Below are positions 1 through 7,199 of a stretch of DNA of 14,087 nt, in pieces. The position numbers and the translations under genes are program-made. Within the stretch, counting starts at the first letter, position 1. Every line of letters begins with the position of its first letter. Below the pieces are notes generated by a model. The model was not told the origin of the DNA, did no database searches, and saw only the letters and a program-made list of their open reading frames with translations. The DNA is taken from contig JAOTTU010000044.1 in assembly GCA_029864225.1 (NCBI GenBank), forward strand, positions 1 through 14,087, in the 5' to 3' direction. The DNA comes from Gammaproteobacteria bacterium. Lineage in GTDB: Bacteria; Pseudomonadota; Gammaproteobacteria; UBA9214.

Positions 1-107
1 CGGATGAACGGGATGAGCAGGTCGCCATCCTGGTAAACCAGGATCAGCCGCTGGATGATCTCGTCCGCGAGCTTGCACGCAGAATCACGCCGCCGGAAAG
101 CGGATAG
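1..107 (+). CDS. C-terminal fragment of an unidentified protein
   Basis: An open frame enters from the left edge (first full codon at 3) and stops at TAG 105-107. It gives 34 residues beginning DERDEQVAILVNQDQ and ending ITPPESG. The piece is charged and looks like a soluble C-terminal tail with an amphipathic helix (PLDDLVRELARRI). It is too short for me to name a family. A 105-nt spacer separates it from the phospholipase gene on the same strand, so the two need not be one operon. It is accepted as coding because the frame is open to the edge and its codon use resembles that of the neighbouring genes; confidence is limited by length. Confidence 0.5.
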   Translation, partial: DERDEQVAILVNQDQPLDDLVRELARRITPPESG

Positions 108-132
108 CTGCGGATCAGACACTTTGCCAGCT

Positions 133-203
133 GAATCCGATACCATTCGGTCATGCCTGTAAAAAACGCCTGTCCGGCCGATACAGGCTTACTGTTCGGA
201 TTC
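133..203. repeat. Nested inverted repeats upstream of the phospholipase gene
   Basis: GAATCCG (133-139) is matched by CGGATTC (197-203). Inside this pair, GCCTGT (168-173) is matched by ACAGGC (183-188). The block fills most of the spacer before the ATG at 213. It could be the weak terminator of the preceding gene or an operator or leader structure of the phospholipase gene. No T-tract follows, so a rho-independent terminator is not supported. Function unknown. Confidence 0.35.
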
Positions 204-212
204 AAATAATCC

Positions 213-1406
213 ATGTACTGGCTATCCTTCAAGAAGAAGCAAGAACCCCCGGTGACGGGCCTGATCCTGCCGGGCGGCGGTGCCCGCAATGCCTACCAGG
301 CCGGTGTGCTCAAGGCCATCGGTGATATGTTGCCCGAGGATGCCGAGAACCCGTTTCCGGTTATCTGCGGTACCTCATCGGGTGCCCTCAACGCGGTCCT
401 GCTGGCCAGCAGTGCCGCACGCTTCCAGGAGGGGGTCGACCGGCTTTACGGGATCTGGGCCAATTTTCATGTCGGCAAGGTGTTCAAGACCGATCCCATG
501 ACGGCGATCAAAAGCGGGCTTAGGTGGGGGCTGGCCTTTGCCAGCGGCGGCCTGCTGCGGCTGCAGCCGCCGCGCGCCATCCTCGACAATTCGCCGCTGC
601 GCGGACTGCTGGAGCGGCACATTCGCTTTGCGCGCATCCAACAGGCCATCGACAGCGGTGACCTGCGTGCGGTGGCGGTGACCGCATCCGGTTACAGCAG
701 CGGGATGTCGCTGACATTCTATCAGGGAATCAAGGGACTGGTGCCGTGGAAGCGGACTCGACGCCAGGGAAAACCGGAGGAATTGACGCTCGATCACCTG
801 ATGGCGTCCTCGGCCATCCCGGTGCTGTTCCCCGCGGTCAAGCTGCGTACCGAATATTACGGCGACGGTTCGATGCGTGCCACGGCGCCGCTGAGTCCCG
901 CCCTGCATCTGGGTGCCAACCGCCTGCTGGTGATCGGGGTGCGCAATTCGCGACTCGACGTGGTATCGGAGGAGGGTGCGGACAATCCCTATCCGACCTT
1001 CGGCCATATCAGCGGTTACATCTTCGACACCCTGTTCATGGACAGCCTGGATGCCGACATCGAGCGCATGCGCCGCATCAACCACACCATTTCCGAGACC
1101 GGCGACAATCAGATCGACTACAAGGACAGCTCCCTGCGCCAGATCGACTACCTGGTGATTTCACCGAGCCGTGACGTGCGCGAGATCGTGGAGCGCTATG
1201 TTGGCAATTTCCCGCGCTCGGTGCGTGTGTTACTGAAGGGGATCGGGGCGCTGACGCGCGAAGGTCGTCCGCTGATGAGCTACCTGATGTTCGACGCCCC
1301 GTACTGCAAGGAACTGATGGAACTCGGTTACCAGGACGCGCTGGCCGCGCGCGAGCAGATCCTGCACCTGCTGGGTCACGACGAATTGATTGACGCGCAG
1401 GCCTGA
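213..1406 (+). CDS. Patatin-like phospholipase family protein
   Basis: The 397-residue protein is a predicted serine lipid acyl hydrolase of the patatin/RssA class, which uses a Ser-Asp dyad. The N-terminus carries the oxyanion-hole glycine motif GGGARNAYQAG (residues 21-31). The nucleophile elbow GTSSG follows (53-57, nucleophile Ser55). The dyad Asp is in YGDGS (Asp218), with Ser where many relatives have Ala or Gly. No signal peptide or clear membrane span is visible, so a cytoplasmic or peripheral-membrane location is likely. ATG 213 is the only sensible start because the conserved domain begins within 20 residues; the ribosome site before it is weak. The substrate, whether phospholipid or neutral lipid, cannot be read from the sequence. 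The gene is convergent with the HerA-like gene. No cyclic-nucleotide synthase is nearby, so a CBASS effector role is not suggested. Confidence 0.9.
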   Translation: MYWLSFKKKQEPPVTGLILPGGGARNAYQAGVLKAIGDMLPEDAENPFPVICGTSSGALNAVLLASSAARFQEGVDRLYGIWANFHVGKVFKTDPMTAIKSGLRWGLAFASGGLLRLQPPRAILDNSPLRGLLERHIRFARIQQAIDSGDLRAVAVTASGYSSGMSLTFYQGIKGLVPWKRTRRQGKPEELTLDHLMASSAIPVLFPAVKLRTEYYGDGSMRATAPLSPALHLGANRLLVIGVRNSRLDVVSEEGADNPYPTFGHISGYIFDTLFMDSLDADIERMRRINHTISETGDNQIDYKDSSLRQIDYLVISPSRDVREIVERYVGNFPRSVRVLLKGIGALTREGRPLMSYLMFDAPYCKELMELGYQDALAAREQILHLLGHDELIDAQA

Positions 1407-1430
1407 ATCCGGCGCCCGCGGGCTCAGGCC
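1400..1430. terminator. Possible bidirectional stem between convergent stop codons
   Basis: GGCCTGA (1400-1406) and TCAGGCC (1424-1430) form a perfect 7-bp inverted repeat that contains the TGA stop of the phospholipase gene and the TGA stop of the HerA-like gene. The intervening 17 nt hold the palindrome GCCCGCGGGC (1414-1423). The stem is GC-rich and readable from both strands, as expected for a shared terminator, but there is no T-tract on either side. It may act as an mRNA 3'-end stabiliser instead. Confidence 0.4.
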
Positions 1431-3109
1431 AGGGTCTTCAATCGTTCCTGGCGGCGCCAGCGGTCGACGATGTCGTCTACATCCAGGTCTTCAGGGCCTG
1501 AAATCCAGTACTCGTAGAAGTCCACGTCCGCACTGTTCGGCACCGGGTCCGGTTTGTAGAACTGCACCCGTGTGGGTAGCGGTATCGCCTGCCCCATAAT
1601 CAGGGCCTCGCCGCGGCCCAGCGAGGCGAGGATGTCGACCAGGTCGCGTTCCGCCTCCGGCACCAGATCCTTCATATAGGTCTGGTCATCCGGGTTGGTC
1701 AGGCGCAGGCAGATAAAGGTGCTGCACTGGGCCAGCACCGTCTCCGATAATTCATGCGGGCGCTGGCTGACCACGCACAGGCCGACACCGTATTTACGTC
1801 CCTCGCGCGCGATGCGTTGCATCGACTGGCGTGTGCCCTCGTAGCGCGGGTCGTTGTCGCGGGGGATATAGGCATGTGCCTCCTCGCAGACCAGCAGGAT
1901 GGGAAATTCCTTGTAGTGCGGGTTCCAGTAGTTAAATTCGAAGGCCATGCGCCCGACCTGTGCAGAGACCGTCGGGCGTACGTCGAAAGGCACGGAACTG
2001 AGATCGATAATGGTGATCTGGCATTTCGGCTCGCCGAGGCCGACAAAATCCCTGAGCAGGTCAGACAGCGAATCCGAGTTGGTGCGGTGCTTTGGTTTGA
2101 GCATGAAATCGTAGCGCACATCATTCATGCGGCTTTGCAGGCGCATCAGGAACTGGTCGAACTGGCCTGCCAGCGGCCCCTTTTCCTTGCCGAAGTTGGA
2201 CGTCATCTTGTTCGCTTCCTCGAAGTGCTCGTAGAGCTCGTCGAGCGGAAAGTAGACCGGTGAATCAACCGACAGGTGGCCGATGCCCAGGTCCTTGTTG
2301 GACTTGTTGCGTAGGTCGAACACGGTGTCACGCAGGAAGGCGATCTGGGTCGAGGCCGAATCGTCGTTGCGGTCGATGAACAGGTCGACCAGCTCGGCGA
2401 AGGTCATCAACCAGTAGGGCATTTCGAGATCGCGTGCATCGATATGGCGCACCACGTTCTCATCGTAGGCATAGTGTTGCTTACCCTCCCGGTCCTTCCA
2501 TGCGTATTCGCCATGCAGGTCAAGCAGGATGATATGGGCATTGGGCATGGCCTTGACGGCACGTTGCAGGAGGTTGGTGACGGTCCAGGACTTGCCGGCA
2601 CCGGACTGCCCGAGGATGGCCGAGTGTCGGCTGAACAGGGCGCCCGGGTCGAGACATACATCGAGGGAGGAGCGCGACGACAGTTCGCCCACGCTGTAAC
2701 CCCGGGAGCGAAACTTCACGAAGATGGACTTGACGTCTTCCTCGGTGACCGGATGGAGCTCCGCGCCGGCAACCGGATAGTTCTTGACGCCGTTCTCGAA
2801 GCTGCCGCTGCTGTTGATCTCGCCCAGCGGGATGAGATTGACTACCCATCGCTTGGCGTCGCGCCGTCCGGGCAGATTGTTGGCTGTTTCGACAATGTCG
2901 TTTTCAACCATGTCCGTGACCATGCTAAGGACGCGGATGCCGTTCTGGGTGATGGCCATGTAGGACCCGGGCTGCCCGACCGGCGCGCGTTCGCCGTTGA
3001 CCTCGATTATGGGAAGCTTGCCATCACTGTCTGCGTTCACCGTCGCCGTGAATAAGCCCGGCCTGACTTCCGTGATATGGCCGACCTTGGAGTTCGTGTA
3101 TGTCGTCAT
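1424..3109 (-). CDS. HerA-like/DUF87 ATP-binding protein
   Basis: This is a predicted hexameric DNA-translocating ATPase of the HerA-FtsK superfamily, 561 residues from the chosen start. The N-terminal part (about 1-80, VGHITEVRPGLF...) resembles the HAS-barrel of HerA proteins. Walker A is GQSGAGKS (167-174). Walker B is ILLVCEEAHAYIP with Glu409-Glu410. A later segment, YGVGLCVVSQRPHELSETVLAQC, matches the conserved sensor region of HerA ATPases. The frame extends upstream to an ATG at 3196, but AGAGGG lies about 9 nt before ATG 3109 and no ribosome site precedes 3196; ATG 3118 is a further option. HerA proteins usually work with the nuclease NurA in end resection, or with SIR2 or nuclease partners in defence. 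No such partner is encoded beside it here, so its role is open. Confidence 0.85.
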   Translation of the reverse strand: MTTYTNSKVGHITEVRPGLFTATVNADSDGKLPIIEVNGERAPVGQPGSYMAITQNGIRVLSMVTDMVENDIVETANNLPGRRDAKRWVVNLIPLGEINSSGSFENGVKNYPVAGAELHPVTEEDVKSIFVKFRSRGYSVGELSSRSSLDVCLDPGALFSRHSAILGQSGAGKSWTVTNLLQRAVKAMPNAHIILLDLHGEYAWKDREGKQHYAYDENVVRHIDARDLEMPYWLMTFAELVDLFIDRNDDSASTQIAFLRDTVFDLRNKSNKDLGIGHLSVDSPVYFPLDELYEHFEEANKMTSNFGKEKGPLAGQFDQFLMRLQSRMNDVRYDFMLKPKHRTNSDSLSDLLRDFVGLGEPKCQITIIDLSSVPFDVRPTVSAQVGRMAFEFNYWNPHYKEFPILLVCEEAHAYIPRDNDPRYEGTRQSMQRIAREGRKYGVGLCVVSQRPHELSETVLAQCSTFICLRLTNPDDQTYMKDLVPEAERDLVDILASLGRGEALIMGQAIPLPTRVQFYKPDPVPNSADVDFYEYWISGPEDLDVDDIVDRWRRQERLKTLA

Positions 3110-3260
3110 AGTTGCCATCCCTCTGGCTGGTTGTAATTCGGGCTGATACCAAGCGTGGTTCACCGGCGCCTCAGCCTTCTGCGGGCATGATTCCATGGGC
3201 CGGTCAGGCAGCCAAGCCTGACTCTATCACTATAGCGGCGGCTCTGCCCCGGAATTTAGT

Positions 3261-3322
3261 GCCCGGATAATGGCCTACCGGGCTGGCCCCGTCCGGGGCC
3301 CGGACTCACCTGTCCAGACAGG
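3261..3322. repeat. Three hairpins in the herA-like/ppsA divergent spacer
   Basis: The 348-nt spacer 3110-3457 holds no gene that I can support. Three inverted repeats lie in a row: GCCCGG (3261-3266) with CCGGGC (3278-3283); GGCCCC (3285-3290) with GGGGCC (3295-3300); and CCTGTC (3309-3314) with GACAGG (3317-3322). None has a T-tract. They sit where promoters of both divergent genes are expected and could be operator or leader structures. I found no convincing -35/-10 pair for either gene in the spacer. Confidence 0.4.
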
Positions 3323-3457
3323 ACGGCCCTTTCCGGATTTGCTACGCTGACAATTGGTCAGGGGCCTGAAACATCCCTATCCGGGTGGCATCGGTTTGAT
3401 GCCTTGCCTGGCGTTAAAATTAAGCAATACAGGCTGCGGCAGGGGTCTAGAGACAAT

Positions 3458-5884
3458 ATGACCGGAACCAACACCTATATCCGCTGGTTCAGCGAACTCA
3501 CGCTGGATGATGTCCCCCTGGTGGGCGGCAAGAACGCCTCGCTGGGCGAGATGTACCGGGGACTGAAGGGCGAAGGAATCAATGTCCCGGATGGCTTCGC
3601 CATTACGGCGCGCGCCTACCGTGAACTGCTCGAAACCGCTGGCAGCGGGGAGCAGTTGGCTACGCTGCTCGACGGCCTCGAACCGGGCGATGCAGCGGAC
3701 CTGGCACGGCGCGGGCGCCGTGCCAGGGACATCATCTTTTCCGTGCCGCTGCCGGAGCGGATGCGCGCCGGTATCCTGGAGGCATTCCACTGTTTGATCG
3801 ACGAGTACGGACCGGAAACCAGTGTAGCGGTGCGCAGTTCCGCCACGGCCGAGGACCTGCCGACGGCCAGCTTTGCCGGCCAGCAGGAGACCTTTCTGAA
3901 TGTCGCCAGCGACGCATCCCTGATCAACGCCTGCAGGCAGTGCTTCGCCAGCCTGTATACCGACCGCGCCATTCATTATCGCCTGGACCGGGGCTTCGAT
4001 CATGCCCGGGTGGCGCTGTCCATCGGTGTCCAGAAGATGGTGCGTTCCGACCTGGAGAGCAGTGGCGTCATATTCACGCTGGATACCGAATCCGGGTTCC
4101 GCGACGTGGTATTCATCACCGGCGCCTGGGGGCTGGGCGAGAATGTCGTGCAGGGCACAGTTGACCCGGATGAGTTCTATGTACACAAGCCGACCTATGC
4201 GACCGGCAGCCGGGTCGTGCTGCGCCGCACCCTCGGCGACAAGCAAATCAAGATGATCTATGCCCAGGGCGGACACGGTGTGACCACACGCAATATCCCC
4301 ACACCCAGGGCGGAACGCGAGCGCTTCTGTCTGAGTGACGAGGAGGTGCTGACGCTGGCCGGTTACGCCATGAAGATAGAGTCCTACTACAGCCGCCGCT
4401 ATGGGCGCGACACCCCCATGGATATCGAGTGGGCCAAGGACGGGAAGGACGGCGGGCTGTATATCGTGCAGGCGAGGCCGGAGACCGTGGTGTCGCAGCG
4501 CAAGGCCGGAATCCTGCGGGAGTACGAGTTGACGGGCAGCGGTGAGCTGCTGGTTCAGGGCCATGCCGTGGGCGACAAGATTGCCGTCGGCCGGGTACGC
4601 GCCATTCATGATCCTTCCGGACTGCCGGAATTCCGGGCCGGGGAGGTACTGGTCACCGACATCACGACACCGGACTGGGAGCCGATGATGAAGCAGGCGG
4701 CGGCGATCGTGACCAACCGGGGTGGCCGGACCTGCCACGCCGCCATTGTCGCCCGGGAACTCGGGATCCCGGCGGTGGTCGGGACCGGCAATGGCGTGGA
4801 AATACTGGCCAGCGCTGACACCGTGACCGTGTCCTGTGCCCAGGGTGACACCGGCAATGTCTATGCCGGCGCTATCCCGTTCCGGGTCAATGAAACCGAC
4901 CTGGGTGAGATGCAGAAGCCGAAAACCCGGATCATGGTGAACCTTGGCAACCCGGAACTGGCGTTTCGCACCGCCCAGATACCCAATGACGGTGTCGGAC
5001 TGGCGCGGCTTGAATTCATTATCAACGAATACATCAAGGCTCATCCGCTGGCCCTGCTGGCACCTGAGAAGGTCACTGATCCGGGTGTCAGGGCACAGCT
5101 TGCCGCGCTGACCGCGGCCTACACCTCACCGGCCGACTACTTTATCGAGAAGCTCTCCGAAGGCGTGGGCACGATTGCCGCCGCGTTTTACCCCAAGCCG
5201 GTTGTGGTGCGCCTGTCCGATTTCAAGAGCAACGAGTATGCCAGCCTGCTCGGGGGGGCGGGCTTCGAGCCGCAAGAGGCCAACCCCATGCTGGGCCTGC
5301 GCGGCGCATCCCGCTATGTTCACCCTGACTACCGCGAGGCCTTTGCGCTGGAGTGCGCTGCCATGAAGCGGGTGCGCGAGGAGATGGGCTTCCGCAATGT
5401 CAAGCTGATGGTCCCGTTCTGCCGGACCCTCGGTGAGGCGGAACGGGTGCTGAAGGCGATGGCGGAACACGGTCTGCAGCGCGGTGATGCGGAGCTGGAG
5501 ATCTACATGATGTGCGAATTGCCGAACAACGTCATATTGATAGACGAGTTTTCCGAGTACTTCGATGGTTTCTCCATCGGCTCCAATGACCTGACCCAGC
5601 TTGCCCTGGGCATCGACCGCGACTCGGAGCTTGTCGCCGGGGAGTTTGACGAGCGCGATCCGGGGGTCAAGAAACTGCTGCGCCTGGCCGTGGAGGGCGC
5701 CAGGCGCAATCACCGCCACAGCGGTATCTGTGGCCAGGCGCCGTCCGATTATCCCGATATGGCGGCATACCTGGTGGAGCTGGGCATCGATTCAATCAGC
5801 CTGAACCCGGATAGCGTCATGAAAACCACGCAGCACATCCTGCGGGTGGAACAGGAACTGGCCGGTAAACAGGGTCACGGCTAG
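3458..5884 (+). CDS. ppsA: Phosphoenolpyruvate synthase (pyruvate, water dikinase)
   Basis: Catalyses ATP + pyruvate + H2O to PEP + AMP + phosphate (EC 2.7.9.2), the entry step of gluconeogenesis from pyruvate in the cytoplasm. The 808 residues, close to the family's usual length of about 800, show the expected order. The N-terminal ATP-grasp domain starts with VPLVGGKNASLGEM. The swivelling phosphohistidine domain has GGRTCHAAIVARELGIPAVVG, catalytic His427. The C-terminal PEP/pyruvate TIM barrel has SIGSNDLTQLALGIDRDS and GICGQAPSDYPD with catalytic Cys758. The frame is open back to 3404, but ATG 3458 fits the family N-terminus and has AGAG about 6 nt upstream. It is monocistronic: divergent from the HerA-like gene and followed by a strong terminator. 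All catalytic residues I can check are present. Confidence 0.97.
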   Translation: MTGTNTYIRWFSELTLDDVPLVGGKNASLGEMYRGLKGEGINVPDGFAITARAYRELLETAGSGEQLATLLDGLEPGDAADLARRGRRARDIIFSVPLPERMRAGILEAFHCLIDEYGPETSVAVRSSATAEDLPTASFAGQQETFLNVASDASLINACRQCFASLYTDRAIHYRLDRGFDHARVALSIGVQKMVRSDLESSGVIFTLDTESGFRDVVFITGAWGLGENVVQGTVDPDEFYVHKPTYATGSRVVLRRTLGDKQIKMIYAQGGHGVTTRNIPTPRAERERFCLSDEEVLTLAGYAMKIESYYSRRYGRDTPMDIEWAKDGKDGGLYIVQARPETVVSQRKAGILREYELTGSGELLVQGHAVGDKIAVGRVRAIHDPSGLPEFRAGEVLVTDITTPDWEPMMKQAAAIVTNRGGRTCHAAIVARELGIPAVVGTGNGVEILASADTVTVSCAQGDTGNVYAGAIPFRVNETDLGEMQKPKTRIMVNLGNPELAFRTAQIPNDGVGLARLEFIINEYIKAHPLALLAPEKVTDPGVRAQLAALTAAYTSPADYFIEKLSEGVGTIAAAFYPKPVVVRLSDFKSNEYASLLGGAGFEPQEANPMLGLRGASRYVHPDYREAFALECAAMKRVREEMGFRNVKLMVPFCRTLGEAERVLKAMAEHGLQRGDAELEIYMMCELPNNVILIDEFSEYFDGFSIGSNDLTQLALGIDRDSELVAGEFDERDPGVKKLLRLAVEGARRNHRHSGICGQAPSDYPDMAAYLVELGIDSISLNPDSVMKTTQHILRVEQELAGKQGHG

Positions 5885-5897
5885 CCGGGATTCAGAT

Positions 5898-5914
5898 GCC
5901 CGGATATCCCGGGC
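5898..5914 (+). repeat. Hairpin just after ppsA
   Basis: GCCCGG (5898-5903) pairs with CCGGGC (5909-5914) across a 5-nt loop, directly before the T-tract terminator. It probably stabilises the ppsA mRNA 3' end or adds to termination. Confidence 0.4.
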
Positions 5915-5930
5915 GGGAATTGCAAGGTGC

Positions 5931-5960
5931 GCCGGCACGGATCTGCCGGCGGCTTTTTTT
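5931..5960 (+). terminator. Rho-independent terminator of ppsA
   Basis: GCCGGCA (5931-5937) and TGCCGGC (5944-5950) form a perfect 7-bp GC-rich stem with a 6-nt loop. GGC and seven T residues (5954-5960) follow. It lies 47 nt after the ppsA stop and just before the 3' end of the convergent MlaC-like gene. Confidence 0.9.
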
Positions 5961-5966
5961 ATCGGC

Positions 5967-6584
5967 TCAGTTGTAGTGGCGCGGCTGGCTGCCGTGACTG
6001 TACATGTTCTTGAAGAGGTTGCGATAGTAGACCACGGCACTGTTGCCGGCCGCTTTCACGTCAAAGATCTTCCATCCCGCTTTGCTCTGGTAGAAGCGGA
6101 ATTCCAGTTTGGTGGGATAGCCATCCGGCTGCATGATCCAGGCGCTGACCGTGACATCCTCACGGCTTTGACCGCGCGGGGTGAAGTAGCGTATCGACTG
6201 GTTCGAGTAGGTCGTCAGTTGTTGTGCAAGGATGGTCATGAATGACTCGGCCAGCTGTCCCTGCATGCTGGCGCGCTGCTCTGGATTCATCCTGCGCCAT
6301 GCCGGTCCGGCAGCCCAGCGGGTCATGTAGGCAAAATCGAAATAGGGTGCGATCTCCTGCTGCAGAAAGGCTGTCGCCCTGGCCTTGTCGTTGGCGCCGC
6401 CGCTGCGGATAAAGGCTGTCAGCTTGTTAATGCCGGCCTTGAGTAACTGTGCCGGTTCAGCGGCCTGTTGAGCCGGTGCGATGCCTTTATGAGCGCCCTG
6501 GTAATAGGATGGAAAGGGCGCGGCGGCGGCCATGGATGCAGAAGTAATTAATATCAGGAATACGGCGAGTAGGTTCACTTTCAT
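5967..6584 (-). CDS. MlaC/Ttg2D-family periplasmic phospholipid-binding protein
   Basis: The 205-residue protein has an N-terminal Sec signal peptide (hydrophobic LLAVFLILITSASM, cleavage near residues 21-22). Its mature part resembles the MlaC/Ttg2 (toluene tolerance) family: a helical start, the stretch LQQEIAPYFDFAYMTRWAAGPAWRRMNPEQRASM, then the barrel segments YPTKLEFRFYQSKAGWKIFDVKAAG. MlaC proteins carry phospholipid between outer and inner membranes for the Mla ABC importer. No mlaEFDB genes are adjacent, so this is an orphan or solitary paralogue whose transporter would lie elsewhere. ATG 6584 is chosen because AGAGG stands 5 nt upstream and the signal peptide starts there; the longer frame from 6632 adds an implausible leader. 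It lies downstream of the sulfur-globule-like gene on the same strand with a 165-nt gap, so co-transcription is possible but unproven. Confidence 0.82.
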   Translation of the reverse strand: MKVNLLAVFLILITSASMAAAAPFPSYYQGAHKGIAPAQQAAEPAQLLKAGINKLTAFIRSGGANDKARATAFLQQEIAPYFDFAYMTRWAAGPAWRRMNPEQRASMQGQLAESFMTILAQQLTTYSNQSIRYFTPRGQSREDVTVSAWIMQPDGYPTKLEFRFYQSKAGWKIFDVKAAGNSAVVYYRNLFKNMYSHGSQPRHYN

Positions 6585-6630
6585 GGGACCCTCTGTAGTT
6601 GCGCTGGGTTGAATAGAACAATAACTGACC

Positions 6631-6654
6631 ACAGGCTATCTGGCCTGTTTGCGT
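6631..6654 (+). other. Hairpin with T-rich tail in the MlaC-like/sulfur-globule-like spacer
   Basis: ACAGGC (6631-6636) pairs with GCCTGT (6643-6648), followed by TTGCGTTTT on the + strand. No + strand gene reads into it, so a terminator role would only serve antisense transcription. On the minus strand it lies in the leader of the MlaC-like gene. Confidence 0.25.
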
Positions 6655-6749
6655 TTTATACAGCAGATGATATTGGGTTGCCAGCCCGTGATTTTTTTGT
6701 CGCGCTACAGAGGAGGCACGTCCCTGTGCATACCAATTCCGAGGGCTTT

Positions 6750-7112
6750 TTACTTGGTCTCGGTTGCCGGTGCAGCCGGTGCAGCCGGTGCGGCGTAGGG
6801 GACGCCGTAGCCGTAGGGAGAACCCCAGCCATAGCCCGGATAGCCACCGTAGCCGTAGGGACCGTAGCCATAGGGGCCGTAGCCGCCGTAACCGTAGTGA
6901 CGGCCATAACCGCGGCCATAACCGCTGCCACGACCGCCGCCGCTCATGCTGAAGTTCATGTCACCCCAGCCGTCGCCGTCGAAGGGACCCCAGTCACTTC
7001 CCCAGCCATCACCCCAGCCGGGGCCGCCCCACCATGCCTGGGCGGCAGTCATAGGTAGGGCGGCAAGGCCCGCAATGAAGGCGGCAGCAACTGTCGTTTT
7101 CAGTGTTTTCAT
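6750..7112 (-). CDS. Sulfur-globule-protein-like secreted Gly/Tyr/Pro/Trp-rich protein
   Basis: The 120-residue protein has a clear Sec signal peptide with cleavage after AQA (residue 26), leaving a 94-residue mature protein that begins WWGGPGWGDGWG. The rest is low-complexity: a Trp/Gly/Asp segment, then tandem GYG/PYGYG units rich in Tyr and Gly, and an Ala-Pro tail made of three APA units. Size, exported nature and aromatic-glycine composition match the structural proteins that coat periplasmic sulfur globules in purple and other sulfur-oxidising gammaproteobacteria (SgpA/B/C type). The start is well fixed: AGGAGG lies 8 nt before ATG 7112. The upstream region holds an FNR-like palindrome and a 20-bp palindrome. 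Other low-complexity envelope proteins can have similar composition, so the family call is probable rather than proven. Confidence 0.65.
   Translation of the reverse strand: MKTLKTTVAAAFIAGLAALPMTAAQAWWGGPGWGDGWGSDWGPFDGDGWGDMNFSMSGGGRGSGYGRGYGRHYGYGGYGPYGYGPYGYGGYPGYGWGSPYGYGVPYAAPAAPAAPATETK
6766..6792 (-). repeat. Three tandem 9-bp repeats encoding the Ala-Pro tail
   Basis: GCCGGTGCA occurs as three adjacent units (6766-6774, 6775-6783, 6784-6792, the last with G at its end), encoding the AAP repeats of the sulfur-globule-like protein. Copy number may vary between strains by slippage. Confidence 0.8.
6795..6905 (-). repeat. Degenerate 9/18-bp repeats encoding GYGPYGYG units
   Basis: Copies of CCGTAGCCGTAGGG-like units recur across this stretch and encode alternating Tyr, Gly and Pro in the sulfur-globule-like protein. 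The repeat structure also produces the antisense open frames seen here, which are not genes. Confidence 0.7.
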
Positions 7113-7147
7113 GAGTGTATCCTCCTGTTAACTGAAATGATGAATTA

Positions 7148-7167
7148 ATCTCCTGCGCGCAGGAGAT
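7148..7167. promoter_or_regulatory. Perfect 20-bp palindrome in the sulfur-globule-like gene leader
   Basis: Positions 7148-7167 read identically on both strands, with core CTCCTGCGCGCAGGAG (7150-7165). It lies 36-55 nt upstream of the sulfur-globule-like start codon. As DNA it could bind a dimeric regulator. As RNA it would fold at or near the 5' end of the transcript, because the FNR-like box predicts a start near 7165. Its CTCCT arm is also complementary to the AGGAGG ribosome site downstream. Confidence 0.6.
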
Positions 7168-7199
7168 CTATATTTTCATATAAAAGTGGCATCGTATAT

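Noticed and set aside
44..289. An 81-codon minus-strand frame across the left spacer
   Set aside because: It overlaps the start of the phospholipase gene and the end of the leftmost gene, and has no ribosome site or recognisable sequence.
375..1085. A 236-codon antisense frame inside the phospholipase gene
   Set aside because: Lies wholly opposite a gene with intact catalytic motifs; its product resembles no family.
213..3109. Phospholipase plus HerA-like ATPase as a defence island
   Set aside because: The genes are convergent, not an operon, and no cyclase, SIR2, nuclease, toxin or mobile-element gene accompanies them.
3309..3322. CCTGTCCAGACAGG as a LexA box
   Set aside because: LexA sites in gammaproteobacteria have CTGT-N8-ACAG; here only four bases separate CTGT and ACAG.
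3377..5044. A 555-codon open frame on the minus strand opposite ppsA
   Set aside because: ppsA is certain on the + strand, and the antisense product has no recognisable domain and an odd composition (rich in His, Gly, Gln), as expected from GC-rich shadow frames.
6609..7058. A + strand frame of 149 codons with Ala/Val/Thr repeats
   Set aside because: It is the antisense reading of the tandem repeats of the sulfur-globule-like gene, whose signal peptide and AGGAGG site fix the coding strand.
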